From an uncultured Eubacteriales bacterium (lineage in GTDB: Bacteria > Bacillota_A > Clostridia > Oscillospirales > Oscillospiraceae), in NCBI GenBank assembly GCA_900556015.1, contig USNH01000095.1:1-5211 (forward strand): DNA of 5,211 bases, read 5' to 3'. Below are positions 1 through 5,211 of the stretch, one piece after another. The notes under the pieces are model-generated. The model was not told the origin of the DNA and did no database searches. It saw only the letters and a list, made by a program, of their open reading frames with translations. The position numbers and the translations under genes are program-made. Each line of letters begins with the position of its first letter. Position 1 is the first letter of the stretch.

Positions 1-49
1 CTGCGTAAAAGAACCGCTGGCCACATAGAGAGGGTTTATCGACAAGCTG

Positions 50-81
50 AGAACAGGAGGCATCATACCTCCTGTTCTTTT
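50..81 (+). terminator. Hairpin with T-run, probable plus-strand (possibly bidirectional) terminator
   Basis: An 11-bp perfect inverted repeat (50-60 pairs with 68-78) encloses a 7-base loop and runs straight into four T residues on the plus strand (78-81). It therefore looks like an intrinsic terminator for a plus-strand transcript entering from the left edge. On the minus strand the hairpin begins two bases after the VWA gene's stop codon, but what follows is not U-rich, so termination in that direction would be weaker. One plus-strand frame has a stop at 26-28, which could be the end of an outside gene; too little is visible to identify it. Confidence 0.6.
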
Positions 82-1780
82 ACTCTTTCCGCAGTTGGTC
101 TTGCAGCAGCTTGGTGACGGCATCGGCGAACCAGCCCACGGAGGGGATGCGGGTCATGGCCGCGCCGTAGATACGGCGGGCGGCGGGGACTTCCCGATCC
201 GTGCCGGTGAAGATGCACACGGGGGTGACGCCTTGCAGCCGCAGGCGGGCGGCCTCGGCGGCGGTGTCGGCGATGCCCCGTTCCCCGGTATAGCCGTGGC
301 CTCCCACGGGCAGGCCGGGGAGGGGGATGGGCTGGTCGTCGTTGGGGCTGGCGTCGGACAGCACCAGCAGCAGAGATCTATCGCCCAAAGGCTGGCGGCG
401 GAGCAGCCAGTTCATGGCCCGGAGGGCCAGGCCGTCCCTGTTCCAGCCGGCGGCCACGTAGTCAAAGACCCCATCGCCGGAGCGCTGGCCGTAGTCCCGG
501 AGGACGCGCAGCACCGTGCAGCCGCTGACAGAGCAGAAGGCGGTGACGCGGACGGGGATGCCGCAGCGCGTCAGGCTCTCGGACAGGATATACGCCTGGG
601 TGGAGAGCTTTTCCTGCTGTTGGTTTTGGGAGGCAGAGCCGTCCAGCAGGATGTCTACCGACAGGCCGCCGGGGTGCTCCTGGCTGGTGCGGGTGAACAC
701 ACGGGCATCGTCCAGCGCGGCGGCGCGCCACACAATGTCGCTCCGCAGCGCACCGGCGCGGCTTCGGGACTGGTCTGTGTCGCTGCGGAGGAGCAGCGTG
801 TTTTGCAGCTTCTGTGTCAGCTGGGAGATGACCAGCCGGTTCTGCACCAGGTGGTCGTTGTAGTAGGCGCGGTTCTTCTCCCGCTGCTTTTGGAAGGACT
901 GGGCGTCCCAGGCGGCATCACCGCTGCGGGCGGTTTTGGACGGTTCGCCACGGGTGAAGTGAAGGCGGCAGTTTTGGTGCGGGCCGGTGCACAGCTCCCG
1001 CTCCGCCTGGGCCAGCTCCGCCGGGGTCAGCATGGACACGCCGAAGCAGTCGGTGACGTAGCGGCGGAGCACCGGTTCAGGGGTGACGCCCCGGAGAAAG
1101 GCCAGCAGGCCGGGGCGTGCCAGCTGACCGCTGCCAGCGGCGGGTGTGCGGGCAAAGCCCCGGAGGGCGTTGGGCCGGACAAGGCCGCCGCTTTTGCCCC
1201 GGCGCAGCAGGCTGCGGCCCGCGAAAGCCGCCCACTGGCGGTCAGTGACGGCGCGGCGGGGACGGTTCATGTAGCGGTAGAGGGCGGCCTCCACCGCCTC
1301 GATGAGCTGGGTCTCGGTGGTTTCCGGCGGCAGGGCCAGGGCATCGAGAAAGCCGCGCTGCCAGTCGTCCTCCGGGGCGGCAAGACCCAGCACCTGGCCA
1401 CACCAGGCACGGCGCAGAGAGGGCAGGGTGCGGGGCTCTGCGGCGGGGGTGCGCTCTAGAAGAGCGCGGGCGTAGCCGCACCGCAGGGACGCCAGCACGG
1501 GGCGGTGGGGCAGCTCCCAAACGTAGACGGCGCTCTCCAGCGCCAAAAAGAACACCTCGGCGTAGGCGTCGCCCTGGGGCTGCTGCTGAAAGGCGTGGAG
1601 CAGGGGCTGGAAGCGGGTGAAGTCGTAGCGCCGTGCGGCAGCGCCTGTGACGGTGTTCCAGTACAGCTCCGGGTCGCCGCTGGGGTCAAATGCCAGATAA
1701 TCCGGCTTGACGGCGTAGTTGCCTGAGCCGTTCCAGACCTGGTTCTCGCCCCGGCGGGCCTGTAATTCCTGCCTGTCCAT
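80..1780 (-). CDS. VWA-domain protein, NorD/CobT-like partner of a MoxR-type AAA+ ATPase
   Basis: The protein is 566 aa and probably cytoplasmic, with no signal peptide or membrane segment visible. A C-terminal von Willebrand A domain spans about residues 375-560. Its MIDAS metal-binding motif DGSAS (380-384) follows a hydrophobic strand, and a second acidic site sits in LVLSDAS (Asp476). Before it come a long polar helix rich in Q, K and R (about 295-328) and an R-x-G-x-L...WR segment (341-352), as seen ahead of the VWA in NorD/CobT-type proteins. The first ~290 residues are helical and not recognised. The start is the ATG one base after the ATPase stop (TGATATG). No good Shine-Dalgarno precedes it, so translation is probably coupled to the upstream gene; the same frame stays open further upstream but there it is only a shadow of the ATPase gene. 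In the known pairs the VWA protein links the ATPase to a metalloenzyme client or chelatase. The client here is unknown. The family call is firm, the function inferred. Confidence 0.88.
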   Translation of the reverse strand: MDRQELQARRGENQVWNGSGNYAVKPDYLAFDPSGDPELYWNTVTGAAARRYDFTRFQPLLHAFQQQPQGDAYAEVFFLALESAVYVWELPHRPVLASLRCGYARALLERTPAAEPRTLPSLRRAWCGQVLGLAAPEDDWQRGFLDALALPPETTETQLIEAVEAALYRYMNRPRRAVTDRQWAAFAGRSLLRRGKSGGLVRPNALRGFARTPAAGSGQLARPGLLAFLRGVTPEPVLRRYVTDCFGVSMLTPAELAQAERELCTGPHQNCRLHFTRGEPSKTARSGDAAWDAQSFQKQREKNRAYYNDHLVQNRLVISQLTQKLQNTLLLRSDTDQSRSRAGALRSDIVWRAAALDDARVFTRTSQEHPGGLSVDILLDGSASQNQQQEKLSTQAYILSESLTRCGIPVRVTAFCSVSGCTVLRVLRDYGQRSGDGVFDYVAAGWNRDGLALRAMNWLLRRQPLGDRSLLLVLSDASPNDDQPIPLPGLPVGGHGYTGERGIADTAAEAARLRLQGVTPVCIFTGTDREVPAARRIYGAAMTRIPSVGWFADAVTKLLQDQLRKE

Positions 1781-1781
1781 A

Positions 1782-2705
1782 TCAGGCGGTGAACAGCTGG
1801 GCGCGGGCGGCGTCCTGGGGGATGCGCGACCACACGGCATCGGCCACCAGCTGGCGCTCGAAGGGGTCGAAGGCCTTGTTGATGATGCCCAGGCGCAGGG
1901 CATCGCCGGTGGAGATGCCCTTTTCCACCAGGTGCAGGGCGGACAGCAGGCCGCGGAGATCCAACGCCTTGGTGGTGATCTCGCCGCCGTCGCATTTCTG
2001 CCGCAGGTCGCGGAACAGGGCGGCGAACTGCTCCGCCCACTGGGGCGACAGGGCAGGGAAGGTGCGGCGCAGCAGCTTTTGCAGGTTTTCCTCGGAAATG
2101 ACGGGCATATCCAGCACCACAAAGCGGGAGACCAGCGCCTCGTTCAGCTCCCGCGTGCCGGCGTAGCCGTAGTTCATCGTGCCGATGAAGCGGGCGGCGT
2201 CGTCCAGCTGGATGCGCTGGTAGCCGGGTACGTCGATGACGCGGCGGAAGTCCAGCGTGGCGTGGAGCACGGCCAGGGCCTCGTTCTTCGCCATATTCAC
2301 CTCGTCCAGCACGCCGAAGCCGCCCAGCCGGGCGCAGGCGCAGACCGGGCCTTCACGAAATATCACTTGTCCGTCCTTCAGCGTGTCCGCGCCGATGAGC
2401 GCCGCCGCGTCTACGTTGACGTACATGGACACGTCCCAGGCGGGGCGGCCAAACACGGTGGCCAGGTTCTCCGCCAGCACATTCTTGCCGGTGGCCTTCG
2501 GCCCGGCCAGCAGCAGGTGTTCACCGCACAGCAGCGCGGCAGCGGCGCTCTCCCATATCTCCTTGCCGTAGTAGAGATACCGGGGCACGGGGATACGGGA
2601 CTGGGCCTCCGGCGGCGCGGGATGCTGGGCGCGGAAGGCCTGTATTTCCTCCAGCAGGGCGGGGTCGATACCCTCGTCCCGCAGCTCTTTCCAAATGTCT
2701 GTCAT
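1782..2705 (-). CDS. MoxR/NorQ/CobS-like AAA+ ATPase
   Basis: A 307-aa single-domain AAA+ ATPase of the AAA_5/MoxR type. Visible motifs in order: Walker A GPKATGKN (68-75), Walker B GVLDE (131-135; Asp134, Glu135), sensor 1 Asn178 in GTMNYG, arginine finger Arg194 in LVSRF, and a sensor-2-like Arg251 in ALDLRGL. The C-terminal ~100 residues form the usual helical lid. The last Walker A position is Asn75 rather than Ser/Thr, an unusual variant that may alter Mg coordination. The start is supported by AGGAGGG seven bases upstream. It is the first gene of a two-gene operon with the VWA protein, separated by one base. By analogy with NorQ/NorD, CbbQ/CbbO and CobS/CobT it should form a hexameric ring that works with the VWA partner to remodel or activate a target protein. 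Nothing in the window identifies that target. It lies downstream of spoVT but is separated from it by a terminator. Confidence 0.92.
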   Translation of the reverse strand: MTDIWKELRDEGIDPALLEEIQAFRAQHPAPPEAQSRIPVPRYLYYGKEIWESAAAALLCGEHLLLAGPKATGKNVLAENLATVFGRPAWDVSMYVNVDAAALIGADTLKDGQVIFREGPVCACARLGGFGVLDEVNMAKNEALAVLHATLDFRRVIDVPGYQRIQLDDAARFIGTMNYGYAGTRELNEALVSRFVVLDMPVISEENLQKLLRRTFPALSPQWAEQFAALFRDLRQKCDGGEITTKALDLRGLLSALHLVEKGISTGDALRLGIINKAFDPFERQLVADAVWSRIPQDAARAQLFTA

Positions 2706-2712
2706 GCGGATG

Positions 2713-2719
2713 CCCTCCT
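2713..2719 (-). promoter_or_regulatory. Shine-Dalgarno of the AAA+ gene
   Basis: AGGAGGG on the minus strand, seven bases before the ATG at 2705. This near-consensus site fixes the start and suggests that this gene drives translation of the pair, since the following VWA gene has no comparable site. Confidence 0.85.
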
Positions 2720-2738
2720 ATGCGGTAGGTTTTTCTGT

Positions 2739-2744
2739 ATTATA
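2739..2744 (-). promoter_or_regulatory. Candidate sigma-A -10 box (TATAAT) for the AAA+/VWA operon
   Basis: A perfect TATAAT lies 33 bases upstream of the ATPase ATG and downstream of the spoVT terminator, the expected position for an independent operon promoter. I see no convincing -35 hexamer at 16-18 bases (17 bases upstream reads GTCCTC) and no extended -10 TG. Initiation therefore either needs an activator or uses a weak -35. The local A/T-rich patch stands out in an otherwise GC-rich region. Confidence 0.5.
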
Positions 2745-2779
2745 ATCCCACAGTGTGTTAAGAGGACGCTAAGCATTCG

Positions 2780-2817
2780 AAAAATGAAGGAGGCACGCGG
2801 GGCGTGCCTCCTTCATT
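2780..2817 (-). terminator. Intrinsic terminator of spoVT
   Basis: A perfect 16-bp stem (2783-2798 with 2802-2817) and a 3-base loop, followed on the minus strand by a run of T residues (2780-2784 on the plus strand are all A). The stem begins at the last base of the spoVT stop codon, so gene and terminator are packed without a gap. This should separate spoVT transcription from the ATPase/VWA operon downstream. Confidence 0.9.
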
Positions 2818-3344
2818 CAGCTCTCCATATTCTTGCCGAGGAAAGCGGCCACGGTCTGGGCCAGCTTGCACTCCGTCTCGCCGCCGGTGCGGTCATCGGC
2901 GGTGAGGAACAGCACCGCGCCCAGCACGTCCCCCTCGCAGAGGATGGGCGCGGCCACGGTGGCGCGGAATTGGTCGTTCTCCTCGCTGGCGGCAACGCCT
3001 GGGCCGCAGTACAGGCCGCGGTCGGTCATGATGTGCTCCAATTCGGCGGAGACGCGCTTGCCCAGCAGCTCGCGCTTGCCCGCCCCGGCGATGGCGATGA
3101 CCGCGTCACGGTCGGTGACGGCGGCGGTGAAGTCAGTGCTGCGGGACAGGGTGTCGCAGAATTGGGCGGCGAAATCCTCCAGCCCGCTGATGAGAGAATA
3201 CTTCTTGAAGATGACCTCCCCGTCCCGGGTGGTGTAGATCTCCAGGGGGTCGCCCTCACGGATACGCATGGTGCGGCGGATCTCCTTGGGGATGACCACG
3301 CGGCCCAGGTCATCGATCCGGCGGACGATGCCGGTAGCTTTCAT
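2817..3344 (-). CDS. spoVT: Stage V sporulation protein T (SpoVT), AbrB-type transcription regulator
   Basis: A 175-aa protein, against 178 in Bacillus subtilis. Residues 1-50 are an AbrB/SpoVT swapped-hairpin DNA-binding domain, starting MKATGIVRRIDDLGRVVIPK and nearly identical to the B. subtilis protein as I recall it. Residues ~55-175 form the GAF-like domain, with a recognisable D-R-D-A segment after the first strand and a conserved P-I-x-x-x-G-D-x-x-G-A-V core near the end. In B. subtilis SpoVT acts late in the forespore, activating or repressing sigma-G-dependent genes and helping set spore coat and germination properties. The start is the ATG at 3344, because it restores the family N-terminus; a TTG seven codons upstream overlaps the Shine-Dalgarno and is rejected. 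Expression is likely from a sigma-G-like promoter at 3383-3412. It is a single-gene unit ending in a strong terminator. The identification is very secure. Confidence 0.97.
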   Translation of the reverse strand: MKATGIVRRIDDLGRVVIPKEIRRTMRIREGDPLEIYTTRDGEVIFKKYSLISGLEDFAAQFCDTLSRSTDFTAAVTDRDAVIAIAGAGKRELLGKRVSAELEHIMTDRGLYCGPGVAASEENDQFRATVAAPILCEGDVLGAVLFLTADDRTGGETECKLAQTVAAFLGKNMES

Positions 3345-3354
3345 ATATGAAATT

Positions 3355-3359
3355 CCTCC
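3355..3359 (-). promoter_or_regulatory. Shine-Dalgarno of spoVT
   Basis: GGAGG on the minus strand, ten bases before the ATG at 3344, slightly longer than the usual spacing. It supports the 3344 start over the in-frame TTG at 3365, whose first codons would themselves contain this site. Confidence 0.8.
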
Positions 3360-3382
3360 AGTCAAAGCAGATTTTACATGGG

Positions 3383-3412
3383 TAGTATCTTCCTGCGGCG
3401 GTGGGAATATGC
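3383..3412 (-). promoter_or_regulatory. Candidate sigma-G promoter of spoVT
   Basis: Read on the minus strand, GCATA (3408-3412) is followed after exactly 18 bases by GATACTA (3383-3389). The B. subtilis sigma-G consensus is about gHATR, 18 bases, cATWHTA, so the -35 and spacing match fully and the -10 matches six of seven positions. Start of transcription would fall near 3376, giving a leader of about 30 bases that includes the Shine-Dalgarno. spoVT is known to be sigma-G-dependent in B. subtilis, which fits. No sigma-A promoter of similar quality is visible here. Confidence 0.7.
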
Positions 3413-3748
3413 GCCGCGGCGTGAGGGAGAAAATGGATGAGATGGAACGCGGCTGCGCGCATATGGCACTGCAAAGCGTCGCGGCAAAGTATTTCCCTCG
3501 CGAGAAGAAGCGGCACGCCGGGGCGTGCCGCTTCTTCTAAGTATATTGAGAGAAAACAGAATGCTTTGTAATCGGCTTATGCGGCAGTGCGAGCGCTGCG
3601 GCGGGCGGTGCGCTCCTCGTAGTCCAACTCCAGCAGCCCGGCCTTGCTGGCGGCATTTCGCCGGTCACGCCCCGCAGAGCCGCTGCTGCCGCGTGCGGCC
3701 CTGTGATGGAACGATCCCGATAAATCCCCGGCCAGGCCAAGGGTATTT
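3390..3748. other. Gene-free stretch between spoVT and the permease gene
   Basis: I see no supportable gene here. The stretch contains the upstream part of the spoVT promoter, a long perfect hairpin (3503-3538), and about 210 bases between that hairpin and the permease stop. A minus-strand frame without a start codon (3577-3765) ends in residues LLELDYEERTARRS, which look protein-like and could be a decayed coding remnant, but there is no initiation site and no homologue I recognise. A 43-codon plus-strand frame (3409-3540) lies across the promoter and hairpin and is probably fortuitous. Confidence 0.6.
3503..3538. terminator. Strong palindromic hairpin, probable terminator or transcription barrier
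   Basis: A perfect inverted repeat of 17 bases per arm (3503-3519 and 3522-3538) with only two bases between, in practice a ~16-bp stem with a 4-base loop. The GC-rich core resembles that of the spoVT terminator (GGCACGCC paired with GGCGTGCC). Neither strand continues into a T-run, although each 3' arm ends in a pyrimidine tract CTTCTTCT. It most likely ends permease transcripts coming from the right and so shields the spoVT promoter. The direction cannot be decided from sequence. Confidence 0.6.
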
Positions 3749-4852
3749 TCACCGCAGCCAAAGCGTCATGGCCGCCAGCAGGATGGCCAGGAAGCCGAAG
3801 CTGATGGCGGAGAACAGCGCTATGAACCGCCCCGCCTGCCCCTTGACGTGCTTGGTGTACTCCCGGAGGGTGATGAGACTGGCCAGCGAGGCCACCAGCG
3901 TCCCCGCGCCGCCGATGTTCACGCCCACCAGCAGACCCTGGTAGTCGTCGGTGAACCGGCTCAGGAGGATGGCGGCGGGCACGTTGCTGATGATCTGACT
4001 GGTCAGCGCCGATACCGGCATGACCCCGTGGGTCAGCAGCTGACGGAACAGCGCCTGTACCGGCTCGATCCGGGCCATGTTGCCGGAGAAGGTGAAGAAC
4101 GCCGCGAACGTCACCAGCAGCCCCCAGTCCACGCCCAGCAGGGCGCGGCGGTCCAGCACCAGCAGCGATGCCACGATGACCAGCAGCCCCAGCCAGTAGG
4201 GGATGCCCCGCAGCACCATGGCCACCGCCACGCAGAACAGCGCGGCGTATATCGCGGTGCGGCGCTTGCCCGGCAGCGCTTCCTGCCGGGGAACGGTCAG
4301 GCTTTCACGTGGCAGGAACAGGCAGCACAGCAGGATCAGCACCGTGGACAGCAGGAACGGCGGCAGCATGATGGACAGAAACTCGCCGTTGGGGATGCTG
4401 TAATGGTTAAAGAGGTACAGGTTCTGCGGATTGCCGAAGGGCGTCAGCATGCCGCCCAGGTTGGCGGCGCAGTTTTGCAGGATGAACGTCGGCGCCATCC
4501 ATTTCGTTTGGCCGGTGCGCTCCAGCACGAACCAGCTCAGGGGCAGGAACGTCAGCAGCGCCGTGTCGTTGGTCAGCAGCATAGAACCCACCAGCGTGAT
4601 GGACACCAGCGCCGTCACCGCGCCGCGGGTGGTGTGGAACGTCTGCACCAGCCTTTGTGCCAGCAGGGGGAACAGCCCCACGCGGCGCAGCGCGCCCACC
4701 ACCGCCAGCACGCACAGCAGGCAGGACAGCGTTTTTGCGTCGTAGTAGCCTAGATAGGCCGCGTCCGGCGGCACGAATACCGCCGTCACCGCCGCCGCCA
4801 GCACGGCGATCACCGGCATGGCATTGGCCTTGCACCATGGAAGCAGCTTCAT
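3749..4852 (-). CDS. Anion permease, ArsB/NhaD/SLC13 (CitMHS-like) superfamily
   Basis: A 367-aa integral membrane protein with about ten hydrophobic segments, for example ~12-28, 43-58, 78-92, 158-180, 200-212, 219-233, 243-256 and 345-364. It shows the two-repeat plan of the ion-transporter superfamily. The first half has LTNDTALLTF (93-102) and GGMLTPFGNPQN (133-144); the second half has SNVPAAI (289-295) and GVNIGGAGTLVASL (310-323). These Asn/Gly/Pro-rich re-entrant loops normally bind the anion and its coupling ion. The protein is short against ArsB (~430 aa) or typical DASS carriers, but both halves are present. The substrate cannot be read from sequence; citrate or other carboxylates, arsenite, and Na/H exchange all occur in relatives. 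The ATG start has GAGGT five bases upstream, somewhat close. It appears to be a single-gene unit, divergent from the recombinase fragment. Confidence 0.88.
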   Translation of the reverse strand: MKLLPWCKANAMPVIAVLAAAVTAVFVPPDAAYLGYYDAKTLSCLLCVLAVVGALRRVGLFPLLAQRLVQTFHTTRGAVTALVSITLVGSMLLTNDTALLTFLPLSWFVLERTGQTKWMAPTFILQNCAANLGGMLTPFGNPQNLYLFNHYSIPNGEFLSIMLPPFLLSTVLILLCCLFLPRESLTVPRQEALPGKRRTAIYAALFCVAVAMVLRGIPYWLGLLVIVASLLVLDRRALLGVDWGLLVTFAAFFTFSGNMARIEPVQALFRQLLTHGVMPVSALTSQIISNVPAAILLSRFTDDYQGLLVGVNIGGAGTLVASLASLITLREYTKHVKGQAGRFIALFSAISFGFLAILLAAMTLWLR

Positions 4853-4885
4853 AAATACCTCGTCCAGAGAAATTCAACGGTGGTA

Positions 4886-4914
4886 ACAGTAGCACATTTT
4901 TGCCGAAAATGCAA
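4886..4914 (-). promoter_or_regulatory. Candidate promoter of the permease gene
   Basis: On the minus strand, TTGCAT (4909-4914) and TACTGT (4886-4891) are separated by 17 bases, and TGC immediately before the -10 gives an extended -10 element. Both hexamers are imperfect (3/6 and 4/6), so this is the best visible candidate rather than a certain promoter. It would give a leader of roughly 25-30 bases. The -35 lies inside the open frame of the recombinase remnant on the other strand. Confidence 0.38.
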
Positions 4915-5133
4915 GAGCGCACCGAAATGAAGAAACATCCGAAGAATATAACCCCCATCCGTTTCCGCACGACCGTCCTTACGGACTTGTATGAGCAAAC
5001 GGGAGACATAAAATTAGCGCAAGCGGAAGCCGGACATACGACTCCTGCCATGACGCTGAAATATTACGTCAAGGGACGCAAAACCTCAGAACAAGCAGCC
5101 GCAGCAATCCAGCGGATATACACCGCCAGTTGA
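4909..5133 (+). pseudogene. Tyrosine recombinase (integrase) C-terminal fragment
   Basis: About 74 codons that match only the end of a phage/ICE-type tyrosine recombinase, whose usual length is 300-400 aa. Counting from the TTG at 4900, visible signatures are the box-II-like FRTT with Arg23 (4966-4968), AGHTTPAMTLKYY with the conserved His46 (5035-5037), and the catalytic tyrosine as Tyr55 or Tyr56, then a polar tail to the TGA at 5131-5133. The N-terminal arm-binding and core-binding domains and the first catalytic Arg are absent, and Ile occupies the usual box-II His position. The frame is open only from 4855, with no good Shine-Dalgarno before any of its ATG/TTG codons (4900, 4909, 4927), so translation is doubtful and the start given is nominal. 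The segment is clearly more AT-rich than its neighbours, which suggests acquired DNA. I read it as the remnant or edge of an integrative element. Confidence 0.8.
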
Positions 5134-5136
5134 TAG

Positions 5137-5211
5137 AAAGTTGGAAAGGCAAAAACCAGCAACCCCTTGTGCCGCAAGGGATAGCGGGCTTTCCATCTGT
5201 CAAAAAGTTGG
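5137..5211 (+). repeat. Direct repeat AAAGTTGG flanking a nested inverted repeat, downstream of the integrase fragment
   Basis: AAAGTTGG occurs at 5137-5144 and again at 5204-5211, the window edge. Between them are two nested inverted repeats: TGGAAAG (5142-5148) with CTTTCCA (5189-5195), and CCCTTG (5164-5169) with CAAGGG (5175-5180). Repeats directly behind an integrase stop are the usual place for attachment-site cores or recombinase-binding sites. The inner hairpin has no T-run, so a terminator is less likely. The repeats are short and this reading is tentative. Confidence 0.35.

Noticed and set aside
95..1459. Plus-strand open frame of 454 codons
   Set aside because: Antisense to the VWA gene, with Gly/Ala/Gln-rich composition and no domain. 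The minus-strand frame has clear MIDAS and family features.
1781..2122. Longer N-terminus for the VWA protein (in-frame start at 2122)
   Set aside because: The extra 114 residues are Pro/Ser/Arg/Cys-rich and overlap the conserved end of the ATPase in another frame. The ATG at 1780 directly follows the ATPase stop and begins a normal sequence.
2783..2817. CRISPR-like or transposon-end interpretation of the palindromes
   Set aside because: Single hairpins without spacer periodicity or flanking target duplications. The one at 2783-2817 has a clear T-run right after a stop codon, so a terminator explains it.
1719..3350. Plus-strand open frame of 543 codons
   Set aside because: It runs antisense through the ATPase and spoVT genes, crosses a terminator, and its translation is low-complexity G/A/Q/H-rich. 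It is a GC-driven shadow.
3345..3365. Upstream TTG start for SpoVT adding seven residues
   Set aside because: The added codons contain the Shine-Dalgarno itself, and the SpoVT family begins exactly at MKATGIVRRIDD.
3409..3540. Plus-strand 43-codon ORF ending within the hairpin
   Set aside because: It lies over the spoVT promoter and a hairpin, has no convincing promoter, and its C-terminus is just the hairpin arms translated. I recognise no relative.
3848..4753. Plus-strand open frame of 301 codons
   Set aside because: Antisense to the permease and composed of His/Gln/Arg-rich low-complexity sequence. The minus-strand frame has membrane segments and family motifs.
4407..5051. Minus-strand open frame of 214 codons spanning the permease start and the integrase remnant
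   Set aside because: Out of frame with the permease, Gly/Ala/Arg-rich, and antisense to the recognisable recombinase sequence.

Overview
The window looks like chromosomal DNA from a GC-rich, spore-forming Firmicute, most likely a gut clostridium of the Oscillospiraceae (Flavonifractor/Oscillibacter-like). The spore-former call rests on a complete spoVT gene with a sigma-G-type promoter. The family-level call is inferred from GC content and codon style only.

Layout. Four intact genes lie on the minus strand, so their order of transcription runs from high to low coordinates. (i) An anion permease of the ArsB/NhaD/SLC13 superfamily (3749-4852). (ii) A gene-free stretch (about 3390-3748) with a strong palindromic hairpin. 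(iii) spoVT (2817-3344), with its own sigma-G-like promoter and a strong intrinsic terminator that starts inside its stop codon. (iv) A tight two-gene operon: a MoxR/NorQ/CobS-like AAA+ ATPase (1782-2705), followed one base later by a von Willebrand A-domain protein with an intact MIDAS motif (80-1780). A hairpin with a T-run on the plus strand (50-81) closes the left edge and may serve a convergent gene outside the window.

Right edge. A visibly AT-richer segment on the plus strand (about 4900-5211) encodes only the C-terminal end of a tyrosine recombinase, with the conserved GH and the catalytic-Tyr region. It is followed by a short region with a direct repeat and a nested inverted repeat. 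This is best read as the scar or edge of an integrative element. The likely promoter of the permease lies across the left end of this remnant.

How the genes work together. SpoVT is a transcription factor of the forespore programme. The ATPase/VWA pair has the architecture of ATP-driven activators or metal-insertion chaperones (NorQ/NorD, CbbQ/CbbO, CobS/CobT, ChlI/ChlD), but no client enzyme is visible, so its target is unknown. The permease is not obviously linked to either. Most long open frames on the plus strand are GC-driven shadows of the minus-strand genes.
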